Positions 47,289-57,796 of a stretch of 64,000 nt of DNA are shown here, piece after piece. Each line of letters starts with the position of its first letter. Position 1 is the stretch's first letter. Location of the stretch: the NCBI GenBank assembly GCA_028753945.1, contig JAPNXP010000016.1, positions 2,264,001 to 2,328,000 on the forward strand, written 5' to 3'. The translations under genes and the position numbers were made by a program. This DNA comes from Hexactinellida sp. DTS-2022. Its lineage: Eukaryota; Porifera; Hexactinellida. The notes under the pieces are model-generated. The model was not told where the DNA came from. It saw only the letters and a list, made by a program, of their open reading frames with translations, and ran no database searches.

Positions 47289-50200
47289 TCAAGCTGTGTT
47301 GAGTTTAGTTACGATACACACTCTGACTGACTGATCGAATGAAGGACACACGAACAAACCTTCCTATATAATAACACACATTTAAACTATAGTATATGTA
47401 CCGATATATAGAAGTACATTTAAGGAATTACGTATATATCAGTCAACACCTTTTCTAGTATAATTTTCAGGCACTGGCAAGGTGAAGTTTTACATTAAAA
47501 TTAACCTTTGATAATTCGGGTTTTTATATTGTAAATATGTTGGCAGCAGTGCAATGTCGACTATTCTCCAATATTGATTAATAAATTGGTTCAGTCTTAA
47601 ATTATCCGAACTTGTTTGCCTGGTCCCAACGAGTTCGGATAATCTACGTACAGTAGAACCTCGTTAGTACGAACACGGTTAATGCCAATTTCCGGATAAG
47701 ACGAACAAACAATTCCACAAAATCAGGTCCCTACAATGGCTATAAAGCGAACAAATCTTTACCGTCCGTTGGGTTCGTAATAACGAGGTTCTACTGTACG
47801 TTACACAGTAGCAAGTAAGCTTATAAGAATACATACGCTCCTTACCTTGTCTGTATTCCAGTCTAGAGTAGGCACAGGCTGGTCCGATAAAGTTATGTTC
47901 TGCACTTTTGCTACGCTCCCTATAATGCCCTCTTCTGTCCCGTCATCCCGCTTACGGGACCTCTTAGGCGGGTAGGTGCTATTTATAGAACAATAGTAAT
48001 AGTACAGCTATACTACATTCTATAGGATAGCCTAATAGCTAGTTATCCTATACAAATATACAGTATAACCTGGTTAGTAGGAATACCAGGGGACGTCAAA
48101 ATGCGTTCGCCTTATCCGGAATTCGTATTAAGTTCTATTAACCAATATCATGAAAGGGCTTTGAAGGAAACTGAAATAGTGTGTTCGTATAAACTGGAAT
48201 TTCGTACTATTAACTATGTTCTACTATAGAGGCACTGATAACACGTTTTTATTGGACCTACATGTACTAAGTAACTGCTATAGGAAAATCCCATTATGGA
48301 TAAAACTGTACTATTTCCATATGTTGATGGTCCCGTTCCCTCCGGTGGTAGCGAATATATCTCTGTTCTGAGGCAGGTGCTTAACGCTCCATACTGTAGA
48401 CCCGTGTGCCTAAATATACACACCGTAGTAACATTAACGGCTTATCTTAGATAACGTTACACTACCTGGCCAAATGTATTTAAACGTAATATTGGAATAA
48501 CTTCAAGCTACATGTCCCAATATATAGTTCGATATTTAAGGTTATCTAATTTATGGGATAATATTGGGACCAGCCAGGTGTTCGGATATTCGAAGAGTTC
48601 GGTTAATAGAAGTTGCGATAGTCGAGGTTGCATTGTATTATGTAAAAACTATACATTTACAACTTGTACATTAGTATACAATCTGTATACACTATAGTCT
48701 AGTCACTAGTGGTTCTCAAAATTTGTATTACGGTCAATGGGAGGGGGTCCACAGAATGTTTGGTTGAAAATGATTGCGAATTACTGCACAATATTTTGAG
48801 ATTGGTAGCTTAGTCCAAAGTTGCAGATAATAGTGTGTTCATAAACTTATTAAGAAGTATAAATAAGTTATTATAAATACCTTCTCTGTAAGGGACGCGA
48901 ATCCCTTCTTTGTACTGAGAGTCCGTAGGTCATAGAGATGGAAGTTCCCCTCTAGTGTGACTGCAACTAATTTGTTCTTCAAAATATTATTTCTATCGAA
49001 CTGAATCCCACATACCTATTGTACAGCGTTTATAATATAGCATTTCCTTAATCCTAAATAATGTGATTTACGTACCCCGTTTTTGAGATTTTTCTCCCAA
49101 AATAGATTCAAATTCCTTAAATCGAACATCTTAATATCTCCGTTATCATAGCCCGAACACACGAATCTATCATCATTGCTATGCGAATTACCTAAAATAT
49201 GTTCTTATAACACAACTCATGAGATTACAGTGAACTCCCGTTATATACCAAGTCCAAGGGCAAGTGACCCTTCATTTACTTCGGTATAAGCGAATAAAAT
49301 ACTACAGTGAACTCCCGTTATAACGAAGTGCTTGGGACCCGTAAATTCATTCGTTATATCCGGATATTCGTTATAAGCGGTTAATAATTAATGCATTTAG
49401 TGCTCTGGGGGAATTCTCCATTTCGTTATAAGCGGTTATTTAGTAATATCCACTTCGTTATAACGGGAGTTCACTGTACTTGATCCGTTTGGGGAATATA
49501 AATAAATTTTGTTATAAGCTGATATTTAGTTATATCTGGCTAGTTTACCTTATACTGTACATAGTAGCTTATAACGGGAGTTTACTGTATAACTTATACT
49601 ATACTTGTTTATTACCGAATGCCACTGCCCAGCAGTCTCTTCTGGTCTCCCCTTCTGCCGGCTCCATACTCGCTACCGGGGTCTCCTTCTGTCTCACATC
49701 CCACACTCTAACCGACCCTAGCATGTTATGTTACATACGGTAATAGGATACAGCAAGGAATTATCCAGGAGCGCGAGACGCTCCTTTTAGAGCATGATTT
49801 TAGAAAATTTGAACTTAGGAGCGTGAAAATTTGGAATCCTCTCCTATACCGTAACATTCATTTGTGATTTAGGTGTATGAAAATTTGATCAGACCAGGAT
49901 TAGGAGAGTATTTACAAATGGCTGTATTATACACTGGTCAGTCGACTCCGCTTAATTGAGCCACCGGTTAATAGATTTCTCCGCTTAATCGGGTCAAATT
50001 TCACAGGATTTATAAGACGGAATTATATTTGGCAGAAAATATTTTCGGTAAATAGATTTCTCCGCTTAATCGGGTCAAAGTAACGTAACCTGGTCCCGAG
50101 GTGACTCTATTAAGCAGAGTAAATTGTATCATGGGATTAACGTGTTTATTGCAATTGCAACAATATTCGTTAAACAAATACTATTCGCCAAATACAGTGC

Positions 50201-51619
50201 AACTTTGATTATCCGAGCTCGTTGGGACCAGTCAAACAAATTTGTATAACTTGAGGCTAAACTAATTTAAGCAACAACACTGGCAACCTAATATTTTGTT
50301 GAACTATTCGGTTAGATCAGTATTCGGGTGAAGCGGTTTCAACATTGGTTTATTGTAATTCAGTAAACCTGTTAATACGAATACACAAGGGACTGGTCAA
50401 AATGTCCGTTATGTACAGATGACTACTATACACAGGTTGATTATAAGATGGGAAGTAATGTGGGGACCTATACTAAGTGCCGTTATATTCAGGTTATTCT
50501 GTATATGCATACCGTCTCTGCTGCCGGTTACAATCTCGGGTGCTCCTACCCCCATTCCCACGCCCCCGCATCCATCTATCGCATTGATTATCTGCTCGTG
50601 AGCTCTGACGGAGTACACCGGGTACTCCAGTCGCTCCAGGTCCCAGGTGCAGAGGCGACCCTCGAAATCCCCCGTGGCCAGGTGTCGCTGGTGTAGGGAG
50701 CTGGCTCCGAAAGTTCCGCATTTGAAAGAAGATTTCTTTTCAGTCTACACAGTTATTAAATACGAACATTTATTATACTAGAACAGGGTTTCATCCAGGC
50801 GCATAGATTATAAAGGAAATCTTTCTAGGCGCGTGCGATCGAGCTCAAACTAAATCTAGGCGCGGTGAAATTTTGCCTGGATAACTTTATTCCACCAAAA
50901 AGTGGTTCATTCAAAAAATATTCAATATTTTGCCCTGAAATTTGTACTAGATACCAGGCATGGGGCCAAGCCCCAAAGGGCTTAAGCCCATTTTTGAGAG
51001 GGCTTAAATCCGGACTTAAGTCCTCCTTTAATAAAAGGGCTTAAGTCCGGACTTGGGCTTAAGCCCTTTATAGATGAGCTTCAAGCCCTTTTCAAGGCAC
51101 TTATTCAATAAAATACGGTATGGATTTCTAAATAGTTAGAGTAAAAGACTTAAGTCCGGACTTAAGCCCTTTATTAAGGGCTTGAGCTTGGACTTAAGCC
51201 CTTTTTCAAAAAGGGCTTAGAAAAAGGGCTTGGGCTTAAGCCCTTCTGATTAGGGATGGGCTTGGACTTAAGCCCTTTTGAAAGGGCTTGACCCCATGTC
51301 TGCTAGATACTCAAAATAAACTACACAATCAAAAAATGTGATAAGAATGAATTGTGGTTGGTATAAGACTTGAATTTCCAAAAGTTTACCAGAACTTTAA
51401 CCACACAACAAAAGTTATTCTCAGTAGGCTCCTTACCTCTTTGATGAGTTTCAACTCTCCCTTGTCGACCTCGTATATCTGTAGGGCCCCTGTGCCGCGA
51501 GGCCGCGACCCCAGCACTGCGACCTTCGCACTTGAGGGAATCCATTTCGTATCAAACACTGTGTAGTTTAGGCTCTTATGAATGTGTACTATTATCTGTG
51601 GCTTCTCAAATTCAGCCAT
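47289..51619 (-). CDS. DNAAF10: Dynein axonemal assembly factor 10 (WDR92/Monad), eight exons
   Basis: This WD40 protein works with the R2TP/prefoldin-like complex to pre-assemble axonemal dynein arms in the cytoplasm. Exons on the minus strand: 51619-51437, 50735-50513, 49717-49616, 49191-49076, 49015-48881, 48409-48312, 47978-47846, 47363-47289. All borders are GT-AG and phases close to give 354 residues (human 357). Matches run end to end: [103 protein letters not shown] and [15 protein letters not shown] at the end. The short last exon (25 codons) is easy to miss. The gene converges on RNF10 with under 300 bp between them, and faces the MBT gene across 342 bp. Most introns hold MITEs. Confidence 0.95.
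47580..47798. mobile_element. Family D remnant plus family A MITE (DNAAF10 intron 7)
   Basis: 47580-47648 has 'aaattatccgaactt...gttcggataat'. 47650-47798 runs from acagtagaacctcgttagta to taataacgaggttctactgt. Confidence 0.7.
48061..48228. mobile_element. Family A MITE (DNAAF10 intron 6)
   Basis: cagtataacctggttagtag to 'tattaactatgttctacta', with the 'gcgttcgccttatccgga' core. Confidence 0.7.
49228..49588. mobile_element. Family E MITE with a second family E copy nested inside (DNAAF10 intron 3)
   Basis: Outer copy: acagtgaactcccgttatat at 49229, and 'ataacgggagtttactgta' ending at 49588. Inner copy 49303-49478: acagtgaactcccgttataa to 'ttataacgggagttcactgta' (in parts), inserted at a TA so that TA flanks both sides. 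Confidence 0.85.
49753..49927. repeat. Dispersed repeat family K, copy 3 (DNAAF10 intron 2)
   Basis: Same start and end as 8810-8982 and 23093-23270. A family I MITE (49939-50128) follows within 12 bases. Confidence 0.75.
49939..50128. mobile_element. Family I MITE (DNAAF10 intron 2)
   Basis: cagtcgactccgcttaattg to 'tattaagcagagtaaattgta', with the shared core 'cacaggatttataagacgga'. Confidence 0.75.
50950..51300. repeat. Self-complementary gggcttaagtccggacttaa tandem tract (DNAAF10 intron 1)
   Basis: About 350 bp made of permutations of 'gggcttaag' and 'tccggacttaagcccttt', so nearly every unit can pair with its neighbour. A diverged repeat fragment ('gtttcatccaggcgc...ctaggcgcg') precedes it at 50785-50885 and a related one lies at about 51750-51905. 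Confidence 0.85.
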
Positions 51620-51961
51620 TTTGATTCTGTGATTTAACTCAAGCGTACCCTCTCGACTGGTAGCAAATTATATTACAGCTTATTAAGGGAGAATTATATG
51701 TCCCCCAACTGAAATTTATAATTTATGTGCAAACACCTAACAATAACTATCGAGGGTTTCATCCAATTTCTCCGCGGCTAAATTCAGTTTGGGCTCGCTT
51801 ATACGCGCTTAAATTACTCAATTTGTATTTAATCTATGGGAGCATATCTCGATTTTCGCACTCCTAGAAAGTTTCATTTCAAATACGCGCCTAGACAAAA
51901 CTTTGACAGTAACAGTGAATTATGTTAGAATATTAATATTGATTATAATAACTAAGTTAGC
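51620..51961. promoter_or_regulatory. Divergent promoter region between DNAAF10 and the MBT gene
   Basis: 342 bp head-to-head gap. It contains an old repeat fragment (51745-51905); no TATA box is evident. Calling it a shared promoter is inference from geometry. Confidence 0.4.
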
Positions 51962-52705
51962 ATGGCTATGGCTTTACTAAAAAGGGTTAGCAATGTGGAG
52001 TTATTCCGCGAGTGGATATTCGCTTCGGACCGAGACACACGCGACTCGGCTGTACAGCCCAGTGACTCCCCTTCCCCTAATAACCCTTTCCGCGTAGGAA
52101 TGAAGCTGGAAGCTGTAGATAGAATGTTCCCAAGTCTGTTCTGTGTTGCTTCTGTCATTAGGGTGGTTGGTAATGAGCTCCTGATATTATTTGACGGATG
52201 GGATCACGACTTTGACTATTGGTGTCACTATAGATTCCCGGAGATAAGGCCTATTGATACTTGTAAGATTAATAATTTAAACTTACAGATCCCGTATCCA
52301 GGGAGGAATGGAGCACAAGATAAATGGGGAGATTCATGGGAGAGTTATTTAAAGAATACTGGCGCTACAACACTACCAGGTGAAAAGTTCTTTCCTCTTT
52401 ACTTGCCTGAGACTGATGACAGTGTATTTAGCTTATTCGAGCTGTGTGCACGTGCGCTGTTGTCTGATGGGAAAGCTGATATTTCTGTTCTCCCGTCTAA
52501 GTTATTGCAGTTGCTACAAGACTCCAATGTGTGTACGGAATGTGGAACTAAGTTTCTTAGTGGCTGGAGGTGTGTCTCTATGTTCACTTGTCAGTTTATG
52601 ATTACACCAACTCACCCAGCATTCTCACAGAGAACTAGAATTGTTTGCTCTGATTCATGTGCTGTCATGTTTATGGATGTTATTTCTAAGACGCTATTTC
52701 ACTAA
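51962..52705 (+). CDS. Single-MBT-domain protein, 247 aa, intronless
   Basis: Residues about 40-105 form an MBT repeat: FRVGMKLEAVDRMFPSLFCV, then LLILFDGWDHDFDYWCHYRF. The Asp and aromatic residues match the methyl-lysine pocket of L3MBTL/SFMBT-type domains, so it probably reads mono- or dimethyl-lysine on histones. Residues about 188-240 carry a CTEC...C...C...CSDSC cysteine pattern that could bind zinc. No SAM domain or further MBT repeats are present, unlike most animal MBT proteins, which have two to four repeats. The start at 51962 is the first ATG of the frame; a second ATG (51968) is also possible. Function beyond chromatin binding is unknown. Confidence 0.8.
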   Translation: MAMALLKRVSNVELFREWIFASDRDTRDSAVQPSDSPSPNNPFRVGMKLEAVDRMFPSLFCVASVIRVVGNELLILFDGWDHDFDYWCHYRFPEIRPIDTCKINNLNLQIPYPGRNGAQDKWGDSWESYLKNTGATTLPGEKFFPLYLPETDDSVFSLFELCARALLSDGKADISVLPSKLLQLLQDSNVCTECGTKFLSGWRCVSMFTCQFMITPTHPAFSQRTRIVCSDSCAVMFMDVISKTLFH

Positions 52706-53005
52706 CAAAATTCTAGAATATGCTATTTCTGAATGCTATTTTTTAGCTAAATACATGTACTAGAATATTTCATGCATTTCACATTGATTTATTGTGTTTT
52801 ATATAGTCTTTAATAATATTTAGCGACCTTTGCTAAACTGTTTTTATATGATCACTTTTTGTTCGTATAATATAAATTTTGTGAGGAAAAAAACTCTTAT
52901 CTAAGGTTACTTTTTCGTTGAAAAATGGGGGGGAATTAAGAATATTTATGTATTATTCTTTGTGATAATAATAGTTTAGCTCCGCTCAATTTGTAATATC
53001 AGATT

Positions 53006-54277
53006 ATGGCTGAGGCTTCCTATTCAAAAGCTAGCACAGCCAAAGCAACGTTAGCTAATTCTCTAGATAAATACCTGAAGAGTGCTACAGAGAAGAGAAC
53101 TGAAATTAATTCTACATTCGATGCTCTTATCCTAATAGCGAATATACGAAGACGAACGTTGTTACTTGAAATTGATAATAAGGTAGCGTTAGTTCAAGAG
53201 GAAGTGAAGAAGAGACAAATTGTTTTGAGCCAACTTGAAGAAACAAAATTGGAAATTGACAATAATATATCAGTCAATCAAACTAGACACGCTATGACAA
53301 CAGAGTTGTCCAAACAAATTAATAAGGTCAATCTAAACCTTCCTAATTTCAAGCTAAAATGGAGTAATGGATCCACTCGAATTATCAATAACTTTGATTT
53401 AATTTGCCAACTCTTGATATACACGGAATCTCCATTTGAGTTAGGGAACAACAACTCACCTATTTGGATATCAGACTTAAATTGTGGGAATGCAACCAAT
53501 GAAATTACTGAAGCTAAATCACTAGCTATTGACCCAGTTACTCAGAAAATTTTTGTAGGGGATGCGAATGGAAAGAGAATACTCATTTTCAGCAAAGTTG
53601 GAGATTATCAGAACACTCTTGATATCAAGAAAGGTCCCTCTTCTATTGGTAGAATGGTTATACACTGTGAATTTATTTATTGCTATATAAACTCTACTTT
53701 ATTCTGTAGAAAGATATTCCAATTGCATAAAAGCACTGGAGTACAAATAGCAGAATTAGAAACTGGAAGTTTCCTAGGTGGTTTAACTATTTGTAATAAC
53801 ATAGTGTACACATGTGATAAAATGTTACTATATATTATGCCCATTTCAACAGATCTGGTTTCGCTTGGTGCCTTGGAAATGAATTCTCCTTATATGAAGA
53901 AGGGGAGATTATGGTTTTCTGAGGTACAAGACATGGTATCAGCGGATGGGCACTTAGTAATGCTATTGTCATATGCAGAGCTACCTATACAAGCATTTGA
54001 CCTGTATGGCGGTCTCTTATGGGCAATGGATCTTGAAAACTACTCCGTTTCAGGCGAACAATTCCTATGCGTCGATACACACTGGAATATTATTATTTCT
54101 TCTAACCAAGACAAGTTCCTAAGCGTGTACAACAGGGATGGTAAGAAGATTGGAAAGGTAGGACAGGTAGGACAAGAGAGAGGAGATGTGTACTCTCCCA
54201 GGGGAATAGCATTTGATGTAGATGGCAACTTAATAGTGTGTGATTGTAAAAAGAAGTTTATGTTACAAGCTTACTAA
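53006..54277 (+). CDS. Array gene 1 (type A), coiled-coil/beta-propeller protein, 423 aa
   Basis: Intronless. Residues 5-105 are a coiled coil like the BBC region of TRIM proteins (ALVQEEVKKRQIVLSQLEET). A block common to the whole array follows at about 112-152 (KLKWSNGSTRIINNFDLICQ). Residues about 160-423 form NHL-like propeller strands: AKSLAIDPVTQKIFVGDANG, FLCVDTHWNIIISSNQ and SPRGIAFDVDGNLIVCDCKK. There is no signal peptide, membrane span, RING or B-box, so it is probably cytoplasmic and non-enzymatic. Function is unknown; the propeller may bind RNA or protein as in TRIM-NHL proteins. Copy-specific traits: LILIANIRR in the coiled coil and FMLQAY at the end, where all others have FLLQAY. 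Confidence 0.85.
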   Translation: MAEASYSKASTAKATLANSLDKYLKSATEKRTEINSTFDALILIANIRRRTLLLEIDNKVALVQEEVKKRQIVLSQLEETKLEIDNNISVNQTRHAMTTELSKQINKVNLNLPNFKLKWSNGSTRIINNFDLICQLLIYTESPFELGNNNSPIWISDLNCGNATNEITEAKSLAIDPVTQKIFVGDANGKRILIFSKVGDYQNTLDIKKGPSSIGRMVIHCEFIYCYINSTLFCRKIFQLHKSTGVQIAELETGSFLGGLTICNNIVYTCDKMLLYIMPISTDLVSLGALEMNSPYMKKGRLWFSEVQDMVSADGHLVMLLSYAELPIQAFDLYGGLLWAMDLENYSVSGEQFLCVDTHWNIIISSNQDKFLSVYNRDGKKIGKVGQVGQERGDVYSPRGIAFDVDGNLIVCDCKKKFMLQAY

Positions 54278-54591
54278 TAGAACTAATTTATTCCAACTTT
54301 ATTGGATTGCCTTTTATTGAGCGTTTTTTTTTTTCAATAGAATTGTATAAAGTTTTTTCTTATTACGTATCAACAAAACCCCCCTAAACTGGTGTATTTA
54401 CATTTAATATAATAACAATCTGAAATATGCCTACCGTTATCCAGTAGAATATTTATGTATTGCATTCATTATTTGATAAATACTCAATATTCGTGAATTT
54501 GTCGATGGCCACTAGTTGGATATTGAGATAATGCTAGTTTCGATTCCCGTTATCTGACTGATTTAGCTCCGCTTAATTGTAATCTCAGATT

Positions 54592-55860
54592 ATGGCTGAG
54601 GCTTCCGATTCAAAAGCTAGCAAAGCCAAAGCAACATTAGCTAATTCTCTAGTTAAATACCTGATTAGTGCTGAAAAGAAGAGAACTGAAATTAATTCGA
54701 CATTCGATGCTCTTATCGAGATAGCGAATACTCGAAGACGAACGTTGTTACTTGAAATCGATAATAAGGTAGCGTTAGTTCAAGAGGAAGTGAAGAAGAG
54801 ACAAATTGATTTGAGCGAACTTGAAGAAACAAAATTGTATTTTGACAATAATCTATCAGGCAATCAAGCTAGAGACATTATGACAAGAAAGTTATGGAAA
54901 GAGATTGATAAAGTCAACCTAAACCTTCCTAATTTCAAGCTAAAATGGAGTAATGGATCCACTCGGATTATCAATAACTTTGATTTAATTTGCCAACTCT
55001 TGATATACACAGAATCTCCATTTGAGTTAGGGAACAACAACTCACCTATTTGGATATCAGACTTAAAGTGTGGAAAGGGAGTTAATGAAATTACCGAAGC
55101 TAAATCACTAGCTATTGACCCTGTTACTCATCATATTTATGTAGGAGATGCGAATGGAAAGAAAATACTCATCTTCAGCAAACTTGGAGATTATCTGAAA
55201 ACTCTTGATATCAAGAAAGGTCCCTCTTCTATTGGTAGAATGGTTATACATTGTGAATTTATTTACTGCTACATAAATTCTGTATTCTGTTCAAAGATAT
55301 TCCAATTGCATAAAAGCACTGGAGTACAAATAGCAGAATTAGAAACTGGAAGTATTCTAAGTGGTTTAGCTATTTGTAATAACATAGTGTACACATGTTG
55401 TAAAGTGTCACTACATATTTTGCCCATTTCAACAGATCTGGTAAGGCTAGGTAGGAAGGAAATGAAGTCTCCTTATATGAAGAAGGGGAGATTATGGCAC
55501 TCCGAGGTACAAGACATGGTATCAGCGAATGGGCACTTAGTAATGCTATTGTCATATGCAGAGCTACCTATACAAGCATTTGACCTGTATGGCGGTCTCT
55601 TATGGGGAATGAATCTTGAAAACTACTCCATTCTAGGCGAACAATTCATATGCGTCGATGCACACTGGAATATTATTGTTACGTCTTACCAAGACAGTCT
55701 GTTAACCGTGTACAACAAGGATGGTAAGAGGATTGGAAAGATAGGACAGGTAGGACAAGAGAGAGGAGATGTGTACTCTCCCAGGGGAATAGCATTTGAT
55801 GTAGATGGCAACTTAATAGTGTGTGATTGTAAAAAGAAGTTTCTGTTACAAGCTTACTAA
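54592..55860 (+). CDS. Array gene 2 (type B), 422 aa
   Basis: Type B is told apart by SLVKYL(I/K)SAEKKRTEINS, KLYFDNNLSGNQARDIMTRK and LWKEIDK in the coiled coil. Here the propeller segment reads INSVFCSKIFQLHK, CCKVSLHILPIS and TSYQDSLLTVYNKDGKR. Intact from ATG to stop. Nearest relative is gene 6, which differs at a small number of positions spread over the propeller. Confidence 0.85.
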   Translation: MAEASDSKASKAKATLANSLVKYLISAEKKRTEINSTFDALIEIANTRRRTLLLEIDNKVALVQEEVKKRQIDLSELEETKLYFDNNLSGNQARDIMTRKLWKEIDKVNLNLPNFKLKWSNGSTRIINNFDLICQLLIYTESPFELGNNNSPIWISDLKCGKGVNEITEAKSLAIDPVTHHIYVGDANGKKILIFSKLGDYLKTLDIKKGPSSIGRMVIHCEFIYCYINSVFCSKIFQLHKSTGVQIAELETGSILSGLAICNNIVYTCCKVSLHILPISTDLVRLGRKEMKSPYMKKGRLWHSEVQDMVSANGHLVMLLSYAELPIQAFDLYGGLLWGMNLENYSILGEQFICVDAHWNIIVTSYQDSLLTVYNKDGKRIGKIGQVGQERGDVYSPRGIAFDVDGNLIVCDCKKKFLLQAY

Positions 55861-56211
55861 TAGAACTAATTTAGATAATTCCAACTTTATTGGATTGCGG
55901 ATTGCCTTTTATTGAGTGTTTTTTTTTCAATAGAATTGTATAAAGTTAATTTTCTTATTATGAACAAAACCCCCTAAACTGGTGTATTTAGATTGAATAT
56001 AATAACGATCTGAAATATGCCAACCGATAATTATCCAGTAGAATATTTATGTATTGCATTCAATATTTGAATAATTCTTGAAAATGAATTATTTATGAAT
56101 ATTCAATATTCGTTAATTTGTCGATGGCCACTAGTTAGATATTGAGATAAATGCTAGTTTCGATCCCCGTTATCTGACTGATTTAGCTCCGCTTATTTAT
56201 AATCTCAGATT

Positions 56212-57482
56212 ATGGCAGAGCCCTCCTCCGATTCAAAAGCTAGCACAGCCAAAGCAACATTAGCTAATTCTCTAGATAAATACCTGAAGAGTGCTACAGA
56301 GAAGAGAACTGAAATTAATTCTACATTCGATGCTCTTATCGAGAAAGCGAATATACGAAGACGAACGTTGCTCTTTGAAATTGATAATAAGGTAGCGTTA
56401 GTTCAAGAAGAAGTGAAGAAGAGACAAATTGATTTGAGCGAACTTGAAAAAACAAAATTGGATATCGACAAGAATATATCAGTCAATCAAACTAGAGACG
56501 CTATAACAACAGAATTATACAACCAGATTAATAATGTCAATCTAAACCTTCCTAATTTCAAGCTAAAATGGAGTAATGGATCCACTCGAATTATCAATAA
56601 CTTTGATTTAATTTGCCAACTCCTGATATACACGGAATCTCCATTTGAGTTAGGGAACAACAACTCACCTATTTGGATATCAGACTTAAAGTGTGGAAAG
56701 GGAGTCAATGAAATTACCGAAGCTAAATCACTAGCTATTGACCCTGTTACTCATCATATTTATGTAGGAGATGCGAATGGAAAGAGAATACTCATTTTCA
56801 GCAAAGTTGGAGATTATCTGAAGACTCTTGATATCAAGAAAGGTCCCTCTTCTATTGGTAGAATGGTTATACACTGTGAATTTATTTATTGCTATATAAA
56901 CTCTTATTTAGCTACTACGATATTCCAACTGCATAAAAGTACTGGAGTAGCAATAGCAGAATTAGAACCTGGAGGTGTGATAAGAGGTTTAGCTATTTGT
57001 GATAACATAGTGTACACATGTGCTAGAATCTCGCTATATATTTCGCCCGTTTCAACAATCTGGTAAGGCTTGGTGGCCTGGAAATGAAGTCTCCTTTTAT
57101 CACGAGGGGACTGATATTCCACTCTGAGGTACAAGACATGGTATCAATTAATGGGTACTTAGTAATGCTATTGTCATATGCAGAGCTACCTATACAAGCA
57201 TTTGACCTGTATGGCGGTCTCTTATGGGCAATGGATCTTGAAAACTACTCCGTTTCAGGCGAACAATTCCTATGCATCGATACGAACTGGAATATTATTG
57301 TTACGTCATACCAAGACAGTCTGTTAAGCGTGTACAACAGGGATGGTAAGAGGATTGGAAAGGTAGGACAGGTAGGTCAAGAGAGAGGAGATGTGTACTC
57401 TCCCAGGGGAATAGCGTTTGATGTAGATGGCAACTTAATAGTGTGTGATTGTAAAAAGAAGTTTCTGTTACAAGCTTACTAA
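56212..57482 (+). pseudogene. Array gene 3 (type A), broken by a one-base deletion
   Basis: Starts MAEPSSDSK like gene 7. The frame is open to about 57056, where the other copies read caacagatctgg and this one reads caacaatctgg. Loss of one G ends the first frame at 57066; the remainder continues in another frame from about 57084 to 57482, ending normally. The rest is as conserved as its neighbours, so the break is recent. It carries the most divergent propeller segment of the array (INSYLATTIFQ, EPGGVIRGL, CARISLYISPVS). A sequencing error is possible. Confidence 0.8.
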
Positions 57483-57796
57483 TAGAACTAATTTATTCCA
57501 ACTTTATTGGATTGCCTTTTATTGAGCGTTTTTTATTTTCAATAGAATTGTATAAAGTTTTTTCTTATTACGTATCAACAAAACCCCCCTAAACTGGTGT
57601 ATTTACATTTAATATAATAACAATCTGAAATATGCCTACCGTTATCCAGTAGAATATTTATGTATTGCATTCATTATTTGATAAATACTCAATATTCGTG
57701 AATTTGTCGATGGCCACTAGTTGGATATTGAGATAATGCTAGTTTCGATTCCCGTTATCTGACTGATTTAGCTCCGCTTAATTGTAATCTCAGATT

